Source of the DNA: CAZAGT01 sp964484515
GTDB lineage: Bacteria > Desulfobacterota > DSM-4660 > Desulfatiglandales > HGW-15
Assembly (NCBI GenBank): GCA_964484515.1
Contig: CAZAGT010000265.1
Location: 1 to 7,381, forward strand
DNA: 7,381 bases
Direction: 5' to 3'
In this document: positions 4,563-7,381 of the stretch, piece by piece
Layout: every line of letters begins with the position of its first letter
Numbering within the stretch: the first letter of the stretch is position 1
Program-made: the position numbers and the translations under genes
The notes under the pieces: model-generated
What the model was told of the DNA's origin: nothing
Database searches by the model: none
What the model saw: only the letters and a program-made list of their open reading frames with translations

Positions 4563-7376
4563 TCAAATATCCCCAATGATGCGGTATATCTGATCCAAGC
4601 GCCTTGGCGTTTCCAACAGCGGCAGTTGCCTGATGACCTCCGGGATCGAGGTGATTCCTTTGGCGGCCTTTGCCAGGCCGTCCTCCAAGAGGGTGACCAA
4701 TCCGGTCGTCTCTATGCTGATGCGGCGGATCTCATAGGACGTTTTGCGCTGCAAGACGGCCTCCTTGATAAATTCATTCAGCACAAGGAGTTCGAAGACG
4801 CCGGTACGGCCTAAATACCCCGTGTAGTCACACCGCTGACATCCGGCACCGATCTTAAACCCGTACCCCTTGATGGTCTCGGGCGCATACCTTAGCTGTC
4901 GCAGTTCTTTGGCACTCGGGGCGTAATCCTTCCGGCAATGGGGGCAGACCTTCTTGAGCAGCCTTTGGGCGACCACCGAAACGACCGTGGAGGAGATCAG
5001 AAAGGTCTCGATATCCATGTTCATGAGGCGGAGGAGACCACCGATACTGTCCTCGGTGTGAAAGGTGGTCAGTACCTTATGACCGGTAAGGGCTGCCTGG
5101 ATCGCACTCTCCGCTGAAAACTTGTCCCTGATTTCTCCCAAAATGATGATGTCCGGATCTTGACGCAGCATGTGTCGCAGGGTTTCCTCAAAGGTCAGAC
5201 CAATCTTTTGATCGATCGAGCATTGGGATATACCTTCAATGACGTACTCGACCGGCTCCTCCGCTGTGATGATATTGGTATCCGGATTATTGGCGTAGTT
5301 GATGGATGCATAAAGGGTGGTGGTCTTGCCGGCACCGGTCGGCCCGGTAATGATCACGACACCGCTTGGCAAATCGAGGACGTCTTCCTTGAACCTTGTC
5401 AGTGTCTTCGTCCCCATGCCAAGATCCTTAATACGGTACAATTCCGGCTTTTTATTAAGGATCCGCATGACGACCTTTTCGCCAAAAAGGGTGACGTAAA
5501 AGGATACCCGAATATCAACTTCGCCTCCATTCTCTGCCGACCCCAGCAATATCCGTCCATCCTGATGGCGACGCTTTTCCGTGATATCGGCCGAAGCCAT
5601 GACTTTGATGCGACTGATCAAGGCAGATTCGAGATCCTTTGAGATGTCTGTATGATGTATCAGGGAGCCGTCCCTTCGTAGGCGAACCCTAAGACGATTC
5701 TTGAGGGGCTCGATGTGAATATCGCTAGCCTGTTTATCCAGGGCCTCTTGGATAAGACGGTCGACGATCTCCGCTACTTCACTCTTCTCAGATTGTGTCC
5801 TCGGCTTGTTATGTTTGAAGGCGTCGTAGGCCTCGAGCGCATCGTTGATAAATCTGCGCATCGTGATTGAGGGACTGATTTGGGGACCGAAGAGGTGCTC
5901 GGCCGCCTCGAGAGAGGATCTATCGAGCGGATCAACCATCACAATCTTTGTCTCTCCATCCTTGACCCCCAGGGGTAGAAGCCAGTGGCTCTGGAAGAAC
6001 TGTTGGGACGCCTTCTCCATGAGCCCGAAGTCCAGCATGTCGAGTTTTGGTTCCAGATAGGAAATCCCGAAGTTCATGGAGAGCACCTGGGCTAGGTCGT
6101 ATTCTGTGATGTGGTTGTTCTCGATCAGGATCTCGCCCAGGCGTTTTTTATTGTCTCCCTGTGCTTGCTGATTCAATGCGGCATTCAGTTGCTTCTCAGT
6201 GATAAAGCCAAGTTCCATCAGGAGCGAACCGAGGCGAATCCCGGTTCGGTTCTTGAAGAGGGTCTCCTTGACTTGCTCCTCCTGCACATACCCCAAATCC
6301 TTGAGGACATCCAAGAGCCGTTTTGGATTATCCAGTTTCTCCTGTACCTTACGTGCATAGTCCGCCTGCGCATCGGAAATATGGCCCTCTTTGACGAGCA
6401 GTCCCACGATCTCACTCGAGGGTTGCGTAGCAGCGGATGCAGGCCATACAGGTTCTTTGGCGCCACCTGATTGCTGCTGTTCGAGTCCGGTGGCTATCTC
6501 TCCCGCCTCGGGAGCTGAAGGCCCCGGCCCAAATAGCGTCTCAAGCGCTCCTGGGCTCGCCAGCCTATCTTGATGCGAAACGATACTCGCGGCAATGCGC
6601 CTTAGGCAGACGCTGGCGGGTGAGTCAGGGAAGAGTTCCACCATCGGCTCTTGCTTGGAGACGGCCTCGGGGACATGGGGGTCTGAAAGAATATAGCCTA
6701 GAGGCTCTATGGGAAGTTGGAGGAACTTCTGGACCGCCTGCTCAAACTTCTGATACACCTTATGCGCATGCTTCGCCGACTTGGCCTGGTTTACAACAAC
6801 GAAGGCCGGGCCGCCGAGCTCCTGTTGATGGCAGGCCTTCAACAACGAATAGGCGTCCGTCAGGGAAGTGGGCTCGGGCACGATGACGATGACGGGAACG
6901 CTGGCGACGGCGAGCAAGCGCATCACCAGATCCGAGATCCCGGCCGGGACATCGATCACGAGGGCGTCGTATCCTTCGAGGTAACGTAAGGCCTCTGCAA
7001 GGCGGCTCCGCTCCTCATCCCGGAGGTCCGCTAATCGTCCCAAGGCCGAACCCCCGGGGACGACTGTGAGTGCACCGGGTCCCTCCAACATCACATCCGT
7101 CAGGGAACAATCCGTTCCGAGGAAATCCACCAAAGAACGGTCCGGATAGAGGCCCAGAAGGACATCCACGTTGGCGGCGCCGATATCCGCGTCCAAAAGA
7201 CAGACCCGACGCCCTCCCTTGAGGAGGCATAAGGCCAGGTTGAGCGAGATGTTCGTCTTCCCGACACCCCCTTTGCCGCTCGCGACCGCGACTACTGTAT
7301 TCCCCTTTTTTGCGGATCTTTGCACGAACCTCTCACCCGAGACGACGAAGGACCGCAGAACAAGATGAGTCCTCAA
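4563..7376 (-). CDS. MinD/FlhG-type ATPase fused to MshEN and PilB/GspE ATPase
   Basis: The reading frame gives 937 residues. Residues about 26-270 are a ParA/MinD-family ATPase closest to FlhG: deviant Walker A GKGGVGKT 34-41, LLDADIGAANVDVLLG 60-75, and Walker B-like VIDVPAG 140-146. A Pro/Ala/Gly/Gln linker spans about 271-320. Residues about 322-445 hold MshEN-like modules: a degenerate first copy, then RLG-type motifs at 381-404 and 412-435, the c-di-GMP-binding signature. Residues about 530-937 are a full secretion/pilus ATPase: SDIHIEP 551-557, Walker A GPTGAGKT 678-685, Asp box about 705-710, Walker B GEIRD 747-751, His box TGHKVLTTFHT 764-774, and zinc tetracysteine C811/C814 with C846/C849. 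It probably powers type IV pilus or type II-like assembly at the inner membrane. The start is uncertain: TTG at 7376 is only 5 bases from the edge with no stop before it. GTG at 7325 with GGGTGA upstream is an alternative (920 residues). Confidence 0.9.
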   Translation of the reverse strand: MRTHLVLRSFVVSGERFVQRSAKKGNTVVAVASGKGGVGKTNISLNLALCLLKGGRRVCLLDADIGAANVDVLLGLYPDRSLVDFLGTDCSLTDVMLEGPGALTVVPGGSALGRLADLRDEERSRLAEALRYLEGYDALVIDVPAGISDLVMRLLAVASVPVIVIVPEPTSLTDAYSLLKACHQQELGGPAFVVVNQAKSAKHAHKVYQKFEQAVQKFLQLPIEPLGYILSDPHVPEAVSKQEPMVELFPDSPASVCLRRIAASIVSHQDRLASPGALETLFGPGPSAPEAGEIATGLEQQQSGGAKEPVWPASAATQPSSEIVGLLVKEGHISDAQADYARKVQEKLDNPKRLLDVLKDLGYVQEEQVKETLFKNRTGIRLGSLLMELGFITEKQLNAALNQQAQGDNKKRLGEILIENNHITEYDLAQVLSMNFGISYLEPKLDMLDFGLMEKASQQFFQSHWLLPLGVKDGETKIVMVDPLDRSSLEAAEHLFGPQISPSITMRRFINDALEAYDAFKHNKPRTQSEKSEVAEIVDRLIQEALDKQASDIHIEPLKNRLRVRLRRDGSLIHHTDISKDLESALISRIKVMASADITEKRRHQDGRILLGSAENGGEVDIRVSFYVTLFGEKVVMRILNKKPELYRIKDLGMGTKTLTRFKEDVLDLPSGVVIITGPTGAGKTTTLYASINYANNPDTNIITAEEPVEYVIEGISQCSIDQKIGLTFEETLRHMLRQDPDIIILGEIRDKFSAESAIQAALTGHKVLTTFHTEDSIGGLLRLMNMDIETFLISSTVVSVVAQRLLKKVCPHCRKDYAPSAKELRQLRYAPETIKGYGFKIGAGCQRCDYTGYLGRTGVFELLVLNEFIKEAVLQRKTSYEIRRISIETTGLVTLLEDGLAKAAKGITSIPEVIRQLPLLETPRRLDQIYRIIGDI

Positions 7377-7381
7377 AGATC

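Noticed and set aside
5160..5642. A 160-codon plus-strand ORF within the fusion gene
   Set aside because: It is antisense to the PilB-type ATPase core, whose Walker and His boxes are intact. It is a shadow of that gene's codon pattern.

Overview
The window comes from a Gram-negative, probably anaerobic or facultatively respiring bacterium. The evidence is a periplasmic tetraheme cytochrome of the c3 type, an outer-membrane-type glycine-zipper lipoprotein, a type IV pilus/type II secretion assembly ATPase and a soluble hybrid histidine kinase. G+C looks intermediate, roughly mid-50s percent by eye. The kinase and cytochrome resemble those of Desulfobacterota, NC10 (Methylomirabilota) and Nitrospirota. 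I cannot choose between these lineages from the sequence alone.

Layout, left to right. (1) 1-371, minus: a glycine-zipper lipoprotein running off the left edge, with a 16-codon upstream ORF, a hairpin at its ribosome binding site and a possible promoter. (2) 651-1115, minus: a class III tetraheme cytochrome c with a strong Shine-Dalgarno site. (3) 1116-1571: a 456-bp divergent intergenic region. It holds a near-consensus sigma-54 promoter pointing right, an upstream dyad that could be an enhancer site, and a good intrinsic terminator only about 85 bp past the predicted start. Together these could make a roughly 105-nt small RNA, or an attenuated leader for the kinase. (4) 1572-3230, plus: a cytoplasmic PAS-HisKA-HATPase-receiver hybrid kinase. 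(5) 3281-4138, minus: a single-domain HDOD protein, convergent with the kinase. (6) 4139-4562: a 424-bp gap dominated by a nested inverted repeat of about 305 bp. (7) 4563-7376, minus: a 937-residue protein joining a MinD/FlhG-type ParA ATPase to MshEN modules and a complete PilB/GspE/MshE ATPase.

The most unusual item is the fusion protein. It puts a spatial-positioning ATPase, a probable c-di-GMP sensor and the pilus/secretion motor in one chain, which suggests direct coupling of machine placement to machine activity. The HDOD protein downstream on the same strand could be a signalling partner, but the large palindrome between them argues against simple read-through. The sigma-54/terminator unit and the nested palindrome are the two non-coding structures most worth testing.
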